The translations under genes were made by a program, and so were the position numbers. From positions 186,001 to 250,000 of the forward strand of contig NZ_JARZAG010000004.1 in the NCBI RefSeq assembly GCF_029892155.1: a stretch of 64,000 bases of DNA, read 5' to 3'. Below the pieces are notes generated by a model that worked only from the letters and a program-made list of their open reading frames with translations, had not been told where the DNA came from and did not search any database. This DNA is from Kitasatospora sp. GAS204B. Lineage in GTDB: Bacteria > Actinomycetota > Actinomycetes > Streptomycetales > Streptomycetaceae. Of the stretch, positions 31,778-40,186 are shown piece after piece (the stretch's first letter is position 1; every line of letters begins with the position of its first letter).

Positions 31778-31928
31778 CTGCGGGTCAGGATCTTTGGGAC
31801 AGGAACGGGACACCGTCACAGCCCTGTCCTGGCACGGTGCTCAGCCTGGTTTGACCGTGCTCGGCCGTGTGACCCTGGTGGTGGTCGCGGCGGGGAGCCG
31901 CGAACCGACATCCTTGGGAGGGGTCCAG

Positions 31929-32576
31929 ATGCGTGTTCGGCGTGCCCTGGCGGCAAGTGTGGTGGCGGTCGTGGCGGGGTTGGCGCTGACCGCCTGTCAG
32001 GACGATGTGAGCGGCAGTGTGACCACGGGCGCCGGGCAGCCGACCGCCGCGCGGACCGGCAGCGGGTCCACCGGCACCGGATCCACCGACACTGGGTCCA
32101 CCGGCAGTGGCTCGTCGGGCTCGTCCGGTTCAACTGGCTCGTCCGGCGCGGCGGCGAGTGGCCACTGCACCACCGCCGACCTGGGCATCAGCACGTCCGT
32201 GGGCAAGGCGACACCGCCGGAGCCCGACCTGGCCTCGGTCAACGTCTCGTTCACCAACAAGGCAGGCGCGCGCTGCACGCTCTACGGCTTCGCCGGGGTG
32301 GACCTGACCACCGGCGAAGGCCCCACCTCGGTGCCGCGCGGCCCGCACGACGGGAGCACCGTCACCCTCGCCGCCGGGGCGAGCACCCAGTTCACCATCT
32401 GGTACCGCACCAATCCCCCCGGCCACCCCGGCACCAAGGTCACCGGTATGACGATCACCCCGCCCGGCGAGACCCACTCGGTCAAACTGGCCTGGCCCGG
32501 CGCCGAGTTCGCCACCGGCGCCGACGCGGGCGGGACGGACACCCTGTACCTGGAGCCGGTCGGCTACCACGGCTGA
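31929..32576 (+). CDS. DUF4232 lipoprotein
   Basis: This 215-residue lipoprotein has a basic N-terminus (MRVRRALAAS), a hydrophobic helix and the lipobox LTAC near residue 22, followed by a Ser/Thr/Gly-rich linker (GSTGTGSTDTGSTGSG) and a DUF4232 beta-sandwich domain from about residue 85. The domain has two cysteines (HCTTADL and ARCTLYG) that likely form a disulfide outside the cell. ATG 31929 follows GGGAGGGG. The linker DNA is a low-complexity CACCGG/TCCACC repeat. The function of the family is unknown. Confidence 0.88.
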   Translation: MRVRRALAASVVAVVAGLALTACQDDVSGSVTTGAGQPTAARTGSGSTGTGSTDTGSTGSGSSGSSGSTGSSGAAASGHCTTADLGISTSVGKATPPEPDLASVNVSFTNKAGARCTLYGFAGVDLTTGEGPTSVPRGPHDGSTVTLAAGASTQFTIWYRTNPPGHPGTKVTGMTITPPGETHSVKLAWPGAEFATGADAGGTDTLYLEPVGYHG

Positions 32577-32582
32577 CCTGCC

Positions 32583-32616
32583 GGCCCCGCACCGCTCGCG
32601 TCAACGGTGCGGGGCC
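32583..32616. terminator. Hairpin terminator between convergent genes
   Basis: GGCCCCGCACCG (32583-32594) and CGGTGCGGGGCC (32605-32616) are perfectly complementary with a 10-nt loop. They lie between the DUF4232 lipoprotein gene and the convergent protease gene. Confidence 0.8.
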
Positions 32617-32633
32617 TGGTCAGGGGCGGGCGG

Positions 32634-33833
32634 CTACTTGGCGGGACAGGGGACGACCAGGGAGTCGACCTCGCCCTGCGTGGGTGCGACGACGACGGCG
32701 TTGACGCCGAGCGCGCTCATCGCGGTGTCGGTGCCGGCGGCTTCGGTGTCCTCCGGCACGTAGACGCACTCGCCCAGCAGGCCCAGCGCGATGGTGCCCT
32801 CGGAGGCGTACTCGGGGGCGAAGCCGGTGTTGTCGACGACCTCGGCGTAGGCGCCGGCCTGGACGGTGAAGGTGGGGCTGGTGGCGTACAGCGCCTGGTT
32901 GTCGATGACGGCCGGGTCATCGTTCTGGTAGTCCGCAGTGGTCGTGTAGAGGCAGACGCTGTCGAAGGGGCAGCCGTGGTCGGAACTGGCCGGTGCGGCA
33001 AGGGGGGTGGCGGCGGGGCGGGTCACTGCGGCGGACCTGGCGGCGGTGCCGCTGAGGTTGTTGATCCAGGACCGCAAGCCGGGCTCGGCGACATCGGCGA
33101 AGACGGCGGGGTAATCCGAGGTGCAGCCGAACTTGCCCCAGGAGACGATGCCGACCAGCACGGCCGTGCCGCCCTGGTCCTGGACGAGCGGGCCGCCGCT
33201 GTCACCGTTGCAGGAGGTCAGCCCGTCGTTGGCGCCGCCCGCGCACATCATGTTCTTGGTGATCAGGTTGATGCCGCCCCATCGGCCGTTGCAGGTGGCG
33301 CGGTCGACGACGTTCAGGCCGGCGTACTGCGCCTGCACCGGAAGGGGCGCCCCGTACGCCGTCCTGCCCCACCCGGCCACCTGAACCGCCCCGGACGCCA
33401 CCGAGCCGGCAGCGGCCAGCGGGATCGCGGCGGCGTTGACGCCGTCCAGCGGGATCGGGCTCGACAGCTTGAGGACCGCGAGGTCGTTGTCGATCGTCGA
33501 GCTGCTGTAACTCGGGTGCATGATGACGCGGTTGAGGGATGCCTTCGTCCCGGCGGTCCGGTTCGCCGAGCCGTAGGAGACCTTGAGCGAGGACGTCGTG
33601 CCGCCGTCCGCGCAGTGCGCCGCCGTCAGCACCGTGGTCGCGTCCAGGATGGCGCCGCCGCAGATGTGCGAGTCGCCGAAGATGCCGGAGGACACGACGG
33701 ACACCAGGTAGGGGAACTGACCCTGGGCCGCGTCACTGCCGCCGACGACCGCGCCGGCCGGTGGCGCGGCGACGAGTCCGATCAGCAGCGCGACGATCGC
33801 GACCAACCCCTGCGTAAGCCTGCTCTTGATCAT
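32634..33833 (-). CDS. Secreted trypsin-like serine protease with C-terminal extension
   Basis: The 399-residue preproprotein starts at ATG 33833, eight bases after GGAGGGA. A signal peptide (MIKSRLTQGLVAIVALLIGL...AGA) leads into VVGGSDAAQGQFPYLV, the mature N-terminus of chymotrypsin-family enzymes. The triad is complete: His in LTAAHC, Asp in DNDLAVLKL and Ser in CNGDSGGP. Cysteine pairs fit disulfides. After the protease domain (about residue 260) there is an Ala/Pro/Thr linker and a domain of about 110 residues (CPFDSVCLY...) that resembles small beta-gamma or I36-type extracellular domains, perhaps for cell-wall binding or self-inhibition. Confidence 0.9.
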   Translation of the reverse strand: MIKSRLTQGLVAIVALLIGLVAAPPAGAVVGGSDAAQGQFPYLVSVVSSGIFGDSHICGGAILDATTVLTAAHCADGGTTSSLKVSYGSANRTAGTKASLNRVIMHPSYSSSTIDNDLAVLKLSSPIPLDGVNAAAIPLAAAGSVASGAVQVAGWGRTAYGAPLPVQAQYAGLNVVDRATCNGRWGGINLITKNMMCAGGANDGLTSCNGDSGGPLVQDQGGTAVLVGIVSWGKFGCTSDYPAVFADVAEPGLRSWINNLSGTAARSAAVTRPAATPLAAPASSDHGCPFDSVCLYTTTADYQNDDPAVIDNQALYATSPTFTVQAGAYAEVVDNTGFAPEYASEGTIALGLLGECVYVPEDTEAAGTDTAMSALGVNAVVVAPTQGEVDSLVVPCPAK

Positions 33834-34082
33834 CTCGGAATCCCTCCCCATCCGGCACTGGGCCCGATGCCCGTGCCGTCGGCCGGGGTTGATCATAGGG
33901 AGCTGACGCGAACATGACGGACTGTTACGGGAAACTCGATCCCTCCGAGCGAACACCTCACCCGTCGGCGCGCCGCCGTGCCGTGATCCGCTAGGGTCTC
34001 GCTTCGCCGTGTCGCGGCGACGTGGTGAGCGTGTGGGGCAAGTTGAAGCAGCACCGCGGGCACTGACCGGCGGCTGGGGCCA

Positions 34083-34739
34083 TCAGCTGAAGGGCGCGGC
34101 CCACAGCGGGATGCGGCGCAGATCGTCCAGCGTGCACCGCAGCCCGGCCAGCGCGCAGAGCACGCGCAGGTTGATCGCCCCGTCCGGTTCGCCCTCGTCG
34201 AGGTCCTCCTGGTCGAAGGTTCCGGCGGCCTCGACGGCGTCGCGCAGCGCGGCGGGGATCTCCTCCTCCTCGTCAGCGGTCGGGTCGAGTTCCTCGTAGA
34301 CCGCGAACAGCGACTCGCCGTCGACCGCGTACTCGAGGTTCGTGTCCGCGTTGATGCTGAAGGTGCTGGTCGCCGCCTCCCTGCCGGTAGCCGACAGCAG
34401 CGTCGCCGGGGTGTCGCCGTCGAGTGTGAAGCCGGTCAGCCCGCCGTCGTCGTAGACGAACGTCCAGTCGCCCACCCGCCCGGCCAGCAGGACCGCGCCG
34501 CTGTCGGTCGGGCCGATCGCCGCCCGCGCGAGCGACGTCCACTCGTCGGGGCGTTCGGCGGGCAGCTCGCAGGAGGTGATGAGCGCGGGCTTGGCACCGA
34601 GCGCCAGCAGGGCGTCCTGCGGGCTCAGGTCGCGGACCACGTGCACGGTGTGGTTCGGGTGCTCGGACGCCAGGTCGGTGATCCAGACGGGGGTGCCGTC
34701 CTCGTCGAGCGTGTCTGCGGGGAAGCCGGGGGTCGGCAT
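34083..34739 (-). CDS. DUF6461-like protein
   Basis: This 218-residue acidic cytosolic protein has the segment HVVRDLSPQDALLALGAKPA typical of DUF6461-type Streptomyces proteins, followed by GDWTFVYDDGGLTGF and an acidic linker (DPTADEEEEIP). ATG 34739 has GAGGAG seven bases upstream. No catalytic motif is visible. Such proteins often sit in variable regions and have been suggested as immunity-like or sensor proteins, which I cannot confirm here. Confidence 0.65.
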   Translation of the reverse strand: MPTPGFPADTLDEDGTPVWITDLASEHPNHTVHVVRDLSPQDALLALGAKPALITSCELPAERPDEWTSLARAAIGPTDSGAVLLAGRVGDWTFVYDDGGLTGFTLDGDTPATLLSATGREAATSTFSINADTNLEYAVDGESLFAVYEELDPTADEEEEIPAALRDAVEAAGTFDQEDLDEGEPDGAINLRVLCALAGLRCTLDDLRRIPLWAAPFS

Positions 34740-34979
34740 GTTCTCTCCTCGGGCGGATGGTGCTTCGCTTGAGGACACGGATGGGGAGCGCTCGGCGGAT
34801 CAATTCCGGTTGCAGCAGGCCCTGGCACTTGGAGCAGGTCGACAGCCATGCGGGGGCCGAAGCCGCTGGCGGGTCAGAAGGGGCTCAGCTCGTCATTGGC
34901 CACGTCCACCGATTCCGCCACCGAACCATCCGAAAATCCGATGGCCGGATCGTGCACGCCGACCTACGCTCCGACCATC

Positions 34980-35252
34980 ATGAAGTTCCGTGTCGAGTTC
35001 ACCGAGCAGGCGGGAAGGCTCCGCGACTACCTCCCACCCGCTGACCGGCGGTCGCTGTTGAGGCTCGTCAGCAAGATCGCCGAGAATCCCTACGGCCCCG
35101 ACACCCACCTCGCCTACACGAACGACGACCTCACACGGTCGAGTTGGTCCGATTCCGCCATGGTGAAGTACATCGTGGTCCCGGCTTGGAAGGTCGTCTA
35201 CGTCGTGGAAGCGGACATCTACGACGCGGACCGGGGTTTCAACATCATCTGA
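34980..35252 (+). CDS. Small protein with RelE/ParE-like features
   Basis: This 90-residue protein has an alpha-then-beta order: a helix pair (ADRRSLLRLVSKIAENPYGP) followed by strands (MVKYIVVPAWKVVYVVEADI). This resembles the RelE/ParE toxin fold. No antitoxin gene lies directly upstream or downstream. The ribosome site before ATG 34980 is weak. The 240-bp gap upstream (34740-34979) contains no convincing gene. It could be an orphan toxin or a fold-alike of other function. Confidence 0.45.
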   Translation: MKFRVEFTEQAGRLRDYLPPADRRSLLRLVSKIAENPYGPDTHLAYTNDDLTRSSWSDSAMVKYIVVPAWKVVYVVEADIYDADRGFNII

Positions 35253-35417
35253 GGCCGCGCCGCCCAACGCTGCGAACGCACCCACAACCGCAGCGAGTAG
35301 CGTCCGCTGGAGCGGCCCCCGCCGCGAAGTGCAGCCCCTGCTCCCCGCCTGGCGCGGACGAGTGAAATTCCCTCGAAGCCGCCCGCCGCCACGTGCCGGG
35401 CCGCCAGGATTGGCCGG

Positions 35418-36128
35418 GTGACCGCGACCACGCCCGCCCGCCCCGCCCCGGCAGACCTCTGGCACCACTACGGCCGCAACCGGGCCGCCACCGACCGCAC
35501 CGTCCCCTCCTCCTTCTTCTGGACCTGGGGCCAGGACACCGGTCCGGGCGCCGAACTCCTCGGTGCCCTGGCCGGCCGGCACGTGGCCGACCTCGGCTCC
35601 GGCGCCGCTCGCCACGCCGCCCACCTCGCCGTCCAGCACAACCCCGCGCAGGTCGACGCCATCGACGCATCGCCCGCCCAGCACGCCATCGCGCTCGACC
35701 TCTACAGCCATCTCGCGCCCACGCTGCGACCCGTCCACGCCGACGTGACCCAGCACCTGATCGACCACCCCGACCACTACGACGCCGCCTACAGCGTCTT
35801 CGGCGCCGTCGACTTCGCCGACCCCCGCCGGTTGCTGCCCGCCACCGCCACGGCGCTGCGTCCCGGCGGGCTGTTCGTCGTCGCCACGCTCGGCCACTAC
35901 CTGACCGGCGCGCCGGCCGAGCCGGATGTCGTCCACGCCGACATCCCGGCCAAGAACCCCGATGGCACCGCGGCGACGATGCGCCGCTGGGTCCTCCAGG
36001 AGCACGTCTGGACCAAGCTGTTGGACGAGGCAGGGTTCACCGGCATCACCGCCGACCTCCTGCCGCCGGCTACGCCGGGCCCGCGCGCGGCCGACACCCT
36101 GCTGCTGCGCGCCTGCCGCCAGCCCTGA
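35418..36128 (+). CDS. SAM-dependent methyltransferase
   Basis: This 236-residue class I methyltransferase has motif I VADLGSGAARHAAHLA near residues 55-70, the acidic loop end VDAIDASPAQ, and PGGLFVVATLGHYL as the post-I region. The start is GTG at 35418; the ribosome site is weak. The substrate is unknown. The N-terminal DLWHHYGRN segment is typical of small-molecule methyltransferases of this group. Confidence 0.82.
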   Translation: MTATTPARPAPADLWHHYGRNRAATDRTVPSSFFWTWGQDTGPGAELLGALAGRHVADLGSGAARHAAHLAVQHNPAQVDAIDASPAQHAIALDLYSHLAPTLRPVHADVTQHLIDHPDHYDAAYSVFGAVDFADPRRLLPATATALRPGGLFVVATLGHYLTGAPAEPDVVHADIPAKNPDGTAATMRRWVLQEHVWTKLLDEAGFTGITADLLPPATPGPRAADTLLLRACRQP

Positions 36129-36191
36129 ACCTGCTCGCCCAGTAAGGGGTGTCGTTGACGGTGACCAGCAGTCCGTGGCGCGCCGTGGCTA

Positions 36192-36752
36192 CTACTGCCC
36201 CCACTGCTCCTTGGTGATCTCGTACCGCACGCCTCCATGCTCGGAGCCCTCGATCATCTCCATGTCGGCGGGAGTAGGGATGGTGTCCGCGAGCGTCATT
36301 TCGAGCTTCTCCATGACGTTGCGCGAACCGTGGTTCACGGACATCGTGTCAGCCCAGACCATGCGCACACCGAGCTCCGTGAACGCCTTGCCCAGCAAGG
36401 CTCGCGAGCCCTCGGTGGCATAACCCTTGCCCCAAGCCGCTTGCCGCAGCCGGTAGCCGAGCTCGACTTCGTCCAGCGGGCCCTCCGGCTCGGGACGCAG
36501 GATGAACCAGCCGATGAACGCGCCGCCGTCCTTCTCGTGCGCGGCGAACAGTCCGAGGTCGCCGCCCCACTTCTCGTAGCCGGCGAGGATGTTCGGCAGG
36601 TGGCGCTCGCGGACGACCTCCGGTGCTGTCGGATTGCCGCCGGTCAGGTAGCGCATCACCGCCGGGTCGCTGTCCAGCTCGATCAGCAGGTCCGCGTCAT
36701 CGGCAGTGAAGCGGCGCAGGGCCAGGCGCTCGGTCTCCAGGTAGGTGTCCAC
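36192..36752 (-). CDS. GNAT-family N-acetyltransferase
   Basis: The 186-residue protein begins VDTYLETERLALRRFTADDA, the usual N-terminus of RimJ/RimL-type acetyltransferases. It has the acetyl-CoA loop region YRLRQAAWGKGYATEGSRAL and the VNHGSRNVMEKLEM helix. The GTG at 36752 is chosen because the sequence upstream is not protein-like for this family. The acceptor may be a protein N-terminus or a small amine. The 269-bp gap to the next gene shows no further feature. Confidence 0.85.
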   Translation of the reverse strand: MDTYLETERLALRRFTADDADLLIELDSDPAVMRYLTGGNPTAPEVVRERHLPNILAGYEKWGGDLGLFAAHEKDGGAFIGWFILRPEPEGPLDEVELGYRLRQAAWGKGYATEGSRALLGKAFTELGVRMVWADTMSVNHGSRNVMEKLEMTLADTIPTPADMEMIEGSEHGGVRYEITKEQWGQ

Positions 36753-37021
36753 GAGTCGATCATGCCTGAAGCTGGTCGGACAGCCCAACGGTTTTCCTCG
36801 GCAACGGGGGCGCCCTGGTGCCCGCCCGAGGGTCACCGCCCAGGCCCCCGCAATGACCTGTGCAAGAGGCCACTTGGGCAGGGAAAACGCAACTTCGACA
36901 TGGGGCGCGGAGGCAGCTACCTTCACCTGGTCTTCGGCTATCGCCCACGGCCGCACAGGAGTTCCTTCAGGCCGAGCCGCCCGCAGGTCCACACCAGGCA
37001 CCCCCAACCAGGGAGAGACGC

Positions 37022-37579
37022 ATGCCCCATCTTGCGCTGTACACATTCGGCGTTCTGAAGTCACCTCTCGCCGATCCCGCACCTCTCACGAACGAGTTCT
37101 ACGACAGCGGCGAGGCCATCTACCGGAAGATCAGCCAGCACCCCGGGTACCTCGCTCGCGCTGAAGCGGCAGACGGCGACCGGGGCGCACTCTTCGACTT
37201 GGACTGGGGTGCATGGGGAGAGTTCGCCGTACCGACCTGGTACGGCAAGGGTCGTACGGTGGAAACCACCGCCCTGGCCGCGACCCTCTCACTCTGGACC
37301 GACCTGCACCTCGCCTTCGACGCCATCTACACCGGTCTGCACCGTGGGGCGCTGAACAGGCGTTACGACTGGTTCGAGAGGACAGGACGCCCGAATTACG
37401 TGTGCTGGTGGGTCTCTGACGGCGTGACACCCACCTGGCAGGACGGGGTTTCCAGGCTGGAACACCTCCACGACCACGGCTCCGCGCCGCACGCCTTCAC
37501 CTTCCACCACTCGTTCGCCCCGGAGGGAACTCCGACCAGGATCGAAGGCATCGGGTCGAAGAGCGACCAGGTTCGCTGA
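37022..37579 (+). CDS. DUF3291-family protein
   Basis: This 185-residue protein matches DUF3291: LALYTFGVLKSPLADPA start, YLARAEAADGD, SLWTDLHLAFDAIYTGLHRG and RPNYVCWWVSDG. The fold is related to dimeric alpha-beta-barrel monooxygenases, but no function is established. ATG 37022 follows AGGGAGAG. The ordinary length indicates an intact gene. Confidence 0.85.
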   Translation: MPHLALYTFGVLKSPLADPAPLTNEFYDSGEAIYRKISQHPGYLARAEAADGDRGALFDLDWGAWGEFAVPTWYGKGRTVETTALAATLSLWTDLHLAFDAIYTGLHRGALNRRYDWFERTGRPNYVCWWVSDGVTPTWQDGVSRLEHLHDHGSAPHAFTFHHSFAPEGTPTRIEGIGSKSDQVR

Positions 37580-37668
37580 CAAGGAAGCCTGAACGACCAA
37601 AGGTGATGTGTCAGTACCAGGGGCGAGGGTCAGGTATCGACAGTTCGAGTACCAGGGATGGGGACACG

Positions 37669-38205
37669 ATGCGGATCCTGTTCGACGGCGAGATCCATGT
37701 GCACTACGGCCAGTTCTATGTCGAGAGCGACGATGACTTCGAGGTCGATCTGGCCCAGGCGTTCGCCGGGCAGGTCGTCGGGCTGTGCGGTGGTGCGCGG
37801 GAGGGTGCGCTGTTCTTGCAGACCGGTCTGCACACCGGCAAGGTCGGGCTGGCCGTCGAACTGCACGACGAGCAGCCGGTGTTGGATGATGCATGGGAGG
37901 AGGCCGTGGAGGTTCCGTTCACTCCGGTCTCGCCGTCCTCCAACCTGCTCGAGTGGGCCGGTGCGGCCGAATGGTCGCTGGACCTCGAGGAGCGGTCGTA
38001 TCGGGTCCGCTACTGCGCCCGGGGGATGGCGGAGGGGAGGGAGGCGGACACCCGGAAGCGGGAGGAGCCCCAACTGGATCGTTATCTGCTTCAGTTCTGG
38101 CCGTGCCCGCCCGCCCCTGATCGCGTGCTGAGGCAGACCACCGAGATAGCGGCCTACTGGCACGAGTACGCCCGCGAGCTCCCGGCGCCCCGCTCTACTC
38201 CGTGA
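37669..38205 (+). CDS. Conserved hypothetical protein
   Basis: The 178-residue acidic protein is predicted to be mostly beta in its first half (MRILFDGEIHVHYGQFYVES). It shows a conserved-looking GLCGGAREGALFLQTGLHTGK segment and a Trp/Pro-rich C-terminus (LLQFWPCPPAPDRVLRQTTE). ATG 37669 has AGGGATGGGG upstream. Similar proteins are widespread in Streptomyces without a named function. I see no catalytic or targeting motif. Confidence 0.65.
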   Translation: MRILFDGEIHVHYGQFYVESDDDFEVDLAQAFAGQVVGLCGGAREGALFLQTGLHTGKVGLAVELHDEQPVLDDAWEEAVEVPFTPVSPSSNLLEWAGAAEWSLDLEERSYRVRYCARGMAEGREADTRKREEPQLDRYLLQFWPCPPAPDRVLRQTTEIAAYWHEYARELPAPRSTP

Positions 38206-38322
38206 CCCCTGCCTGAGCCGGGCGACCGCCGCCGAAGGTGATTCTGTACCGGTTGTCGGGTGCTCGCGGGGAGGGGTGCGGGGCGCGTGGGTGGGTGCGC
38301 CCCGCTGGGGGGTGATGGGGGG

Positions 38323-38562
38323 TCAGGTGGTGGTGGCGAGGGTGAGGAAGGCGGTCCAGCTGGGGGACGGGAAGGAGAGGGCTGGGCCGGTCTTGTCCTT
38401 GGAGTCGCGGACGTGGATGGTGGTGGGGGTGGTCGCGACCTCGATGCACTCGCCACCTTCGGCGTTGCTGTGGCTGCTCTTGACCCAGGCGATCTCGATG
38501 CAGTTGCCGCCCTCGTCGCCGCTGTAGCTGCTCTTGAACCAGGTGAGTTGCGCGGTGCTCAT
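38323..38562 (-). CDS. DUF397 protein
   Basis: This 79-residue protein contains two DUF397 units: FKSSYSGDEGGNCIEIAW and VKSSHSNAEGGECIEVAT, followed by IHVRDSKDKTGPAL. DUF397 proteins pair with Scr1-type XRE regulators, probably as antitoxin-like or sigma/anti-sigma-like partners (the BldB/WhiJ theme). The ATG overlaps the stop of the XRE gene (ATGA). Confidence 0.92.
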   Translation of the reverse strand: MSTAQLTWFKSSYSGDEGGNCIEIAWVKSSHSNAEGGECIEVATTPTTIHVRDSKDKTGPALSFPSPSWTAFLTLATTT

Positions 38563-39434
38563 AGTTCTCCCAGCATCTTCTCGATCAGAGCCAGGGACTC
38601 GGGTGGCGTGAGCGCCTGGGCCCTGAGGCTGCCGTACTTTGCCGCCAGGATACGGACCTCCTCATGGTCCCTGGTCAGGTGGCTGAAGCTCTGAGCCTCG
38701 ATGTAGCCGAGCTGTGGCTTGCCCTTGGGGGTGAGGAGGATGAACGAGCCACTCAATCCGGCGTGTTCGATGCGGTCGAGCGGCATCACCTGGAGCTCGA
38801 CGTTGCGCTTCCGGCCAACCTTGAGCAGCTTCTCCAACTGTCCGGTGTGTACGGCTCGGCCGCCGATCGGTCGGCGCAGTACGGCTTCCTCGATGATCCA
38901 GCTGAGTTCCGGCGCTGGCCAGCGGTCCAGGAGTTCCTGACGGGCCATGCGGGCCATGACCCGATCCTCGATGGTCTGTTCGGCGAGGAGGGGCTTGCGC
39001 ATCGCGAACACTGCGCGGGCGTGGTCTTCGGTCTGGAGTAGGCCTGGGACGTCGTGAATGCTGTACTCGTGCCGCTCGACAGCCAAGGCTTCGAGTCTTG
39101 CGTAGCTCCGGAAGAACGCCGGATGCCGCACCTTTGCCTTCAGCTTGGCCTGCTCGACCTCGTCCTGGATGACCTCGAACAGTCCGCCCGCGTCCAGCTT
39201 CATCTCCACCGCAAGGAGGAACTCCTTCTGCATCACCCGCCGCCCGCGCTCCAGCGAGGAGATCAGGTCCTCGCTGTAGCCGAACAGGTCGGCCGTCTGT
39301 TTCTGCGTCAGATTCGCGCGCTCGCGCAGGACTTTGAGCTGCTTCCCGATCGCGCGGAAGAACTCCGTACTGTCGTCCGAGTCCTCCGGCGCCTCCGGGC
39401 GCTCTTCGTCGTCATGCTGGTCCGCTGCCGTCAT
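38559..39434 (-). CDS. Scr1/WhiJ-type XRE regulator with DUF5753 domain
   Basis: The 291-residue regulator has an acidic N-terminus, an XRE helix-turn-helix at about residues 28-85 (LTQKQTADLFGYSEDLISSL) and a DUF5753 domain from about 100 to 285 (YSIHDVPGLLQTEDHARAVF, GHLEKLL-like segment, HLTRDHEEVRILAAKYGSLR). With the coupled DUF397 gene and the divergent ATPase at 39565 it forms the standard abaA/whiJ-like trio. These tune development and antibiotic production. Confidence 0.92.
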   Translation of the reverse strand: MTAADQHDDEERPEAPEDSDDSTEFFRAIGKQLKVLRERANLTQKQTADLFGYSEDLISSLERGRRVMQKEFLLAVEMKLDAGGLFEVIQDEVEQAKLKAKVRHPAFFRSYARLEALAVERHEYSIHDVPGLLQTEDHARAVFAMRKPLLAEQTIEDRVMARMARQELLDRWPAPELSWIIEEAVLRRPIGGRAVHTGQLEKLLKVGRKRNVELQVMPLDRIEHAGLSGSFILLTPKGKPQLGYIEAQSFSHLTRDHEEVRILAAKYGSLRAQALTPPESLALIEKMLGEL

Positions 39435-39480
39435 TGGTGACCACCGCCCCGCACCTGGTTACTGCCGCAGTTCCGTACTG

Positions 39481-39517
39481 GGTACGGAGCGTATTCGTAC
39501 CGTGCACGCTCTGTACC
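39481..39517. promoter_or_regulatory. Inverted repeat between XRE and ATPase genes
   Basis: GGTACGGAGCGT (39481-39492) and ACGCTCTGTACC (39506-39517) are complementary with a single mismatch, spaced by 13 bp. The intervening DNA contains another GTACC. They lie in the divergent promoter region and are the likely binding site of the Scr1-type XRE regulator. Confidence 0.6.
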
Positions 39518-39564
39518 GGCTGACCCTCTGGTCAGCGTACGCGGATCCCGCCACGCTCGATGGC

Positions 39565-40032
39565 ATGAAGTCCGAAATCACCCTTGCCCAGCAGACCGAC
39601 ACCGCACTCTGCGCCGGCTGGCAGTTCCCCTCAACGAGACGCGGCGCGCGCCGGGCGCGGCAGACGGCGGCCCGTCAACTGATCTGCTGGGGCTGGACTC
39701 CCAGCGACGAGCTGTTCCAGGACGCCGAACTGATCGTGGCCGAGCTGGCGTCGAACGCGATCATGCATGGTCATGTACGAGGCGACGACTTCGAGTTGGG
39801 GATGCGGCTCGGGCCGTGTCCGGGGCTGGCGACGCTGCTGCGGATCGAGGTGTCGGACTGGCGCGGGGAGCAGGTGCCGAGCTTGCCGGAGGGCCCGGCG
39901 CTCGACGCGGAGTCGGGGCGTGGGCTGCTCCTGGTGGACGCGTTGGCCGATCGGTGGGGGGCGGTGGCGCGGCCGCCCTCGCGGAAAACGCTCTGGTGTG
40001 AGCTGGATCTGACGGGAAGTCAGCAGAAATGA
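39565..40032 (+). CDS. Anti-sigma-type ATP-binding protein (HATPase_c_2)
   Basis: This 155-residue GHKL ATPase has the N-box ELASNAIMHG (about residues 63-72), the G1-like IEVSDWRGEQVPSLPEG region and the G2-like ESGRGLLLVDALADRWG. These proteins act as serine kinases for anti-anti-sigma factors or as regulators paired with Scr1/DUF397 genes. ATG 39565 is chosen by frame and fold. It is divergent from the XRE gene across an inverted repeat. Confidence 0.88.
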   Translation: MKSEITLAQQTDTALCAGWQFPSTRRGARRARQTAARQLICWGWTPSDELFQDAELIVAELASNAIMHGHVRGDDFELGMRLGPCPGLATLLRIEVSDWRGEQVPSLPEGPALDAESGRGLLLVDALADRWGAVARPPSRKTLWCELDLTGSQQK

Positions 40033-40114
40033 TCAGTTGCGGACAGTGTCCGGATGTGCGCGAAGCGTGGTGTACGGTGGCCGCGAAAGCGCGGTAGCCC
40101 TGCAAGAAATGGGC

Positions 40115-40151
40115 GAGCCCGGCAGGTGTTGGTAGCACCGGCGCCGGGCTC
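40115..40151. terminator. Hairpin between the ATPase and the following gene
   Basis: GAGCCCGGC (40115-40123) and GCCGGGCTC (40143-40151) form a perfect 9-bp stem, and the inner GGTG...CACC extends it. It lies 83 bp after the ATPase stop and 36 bp before the next start, so it could be a terminator or a structured leader. Confidence 0.55.
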
Positions 40152-40186
40152 TTCACCGCCCAGTGGATGCTAGGAGTCCACGAGAG

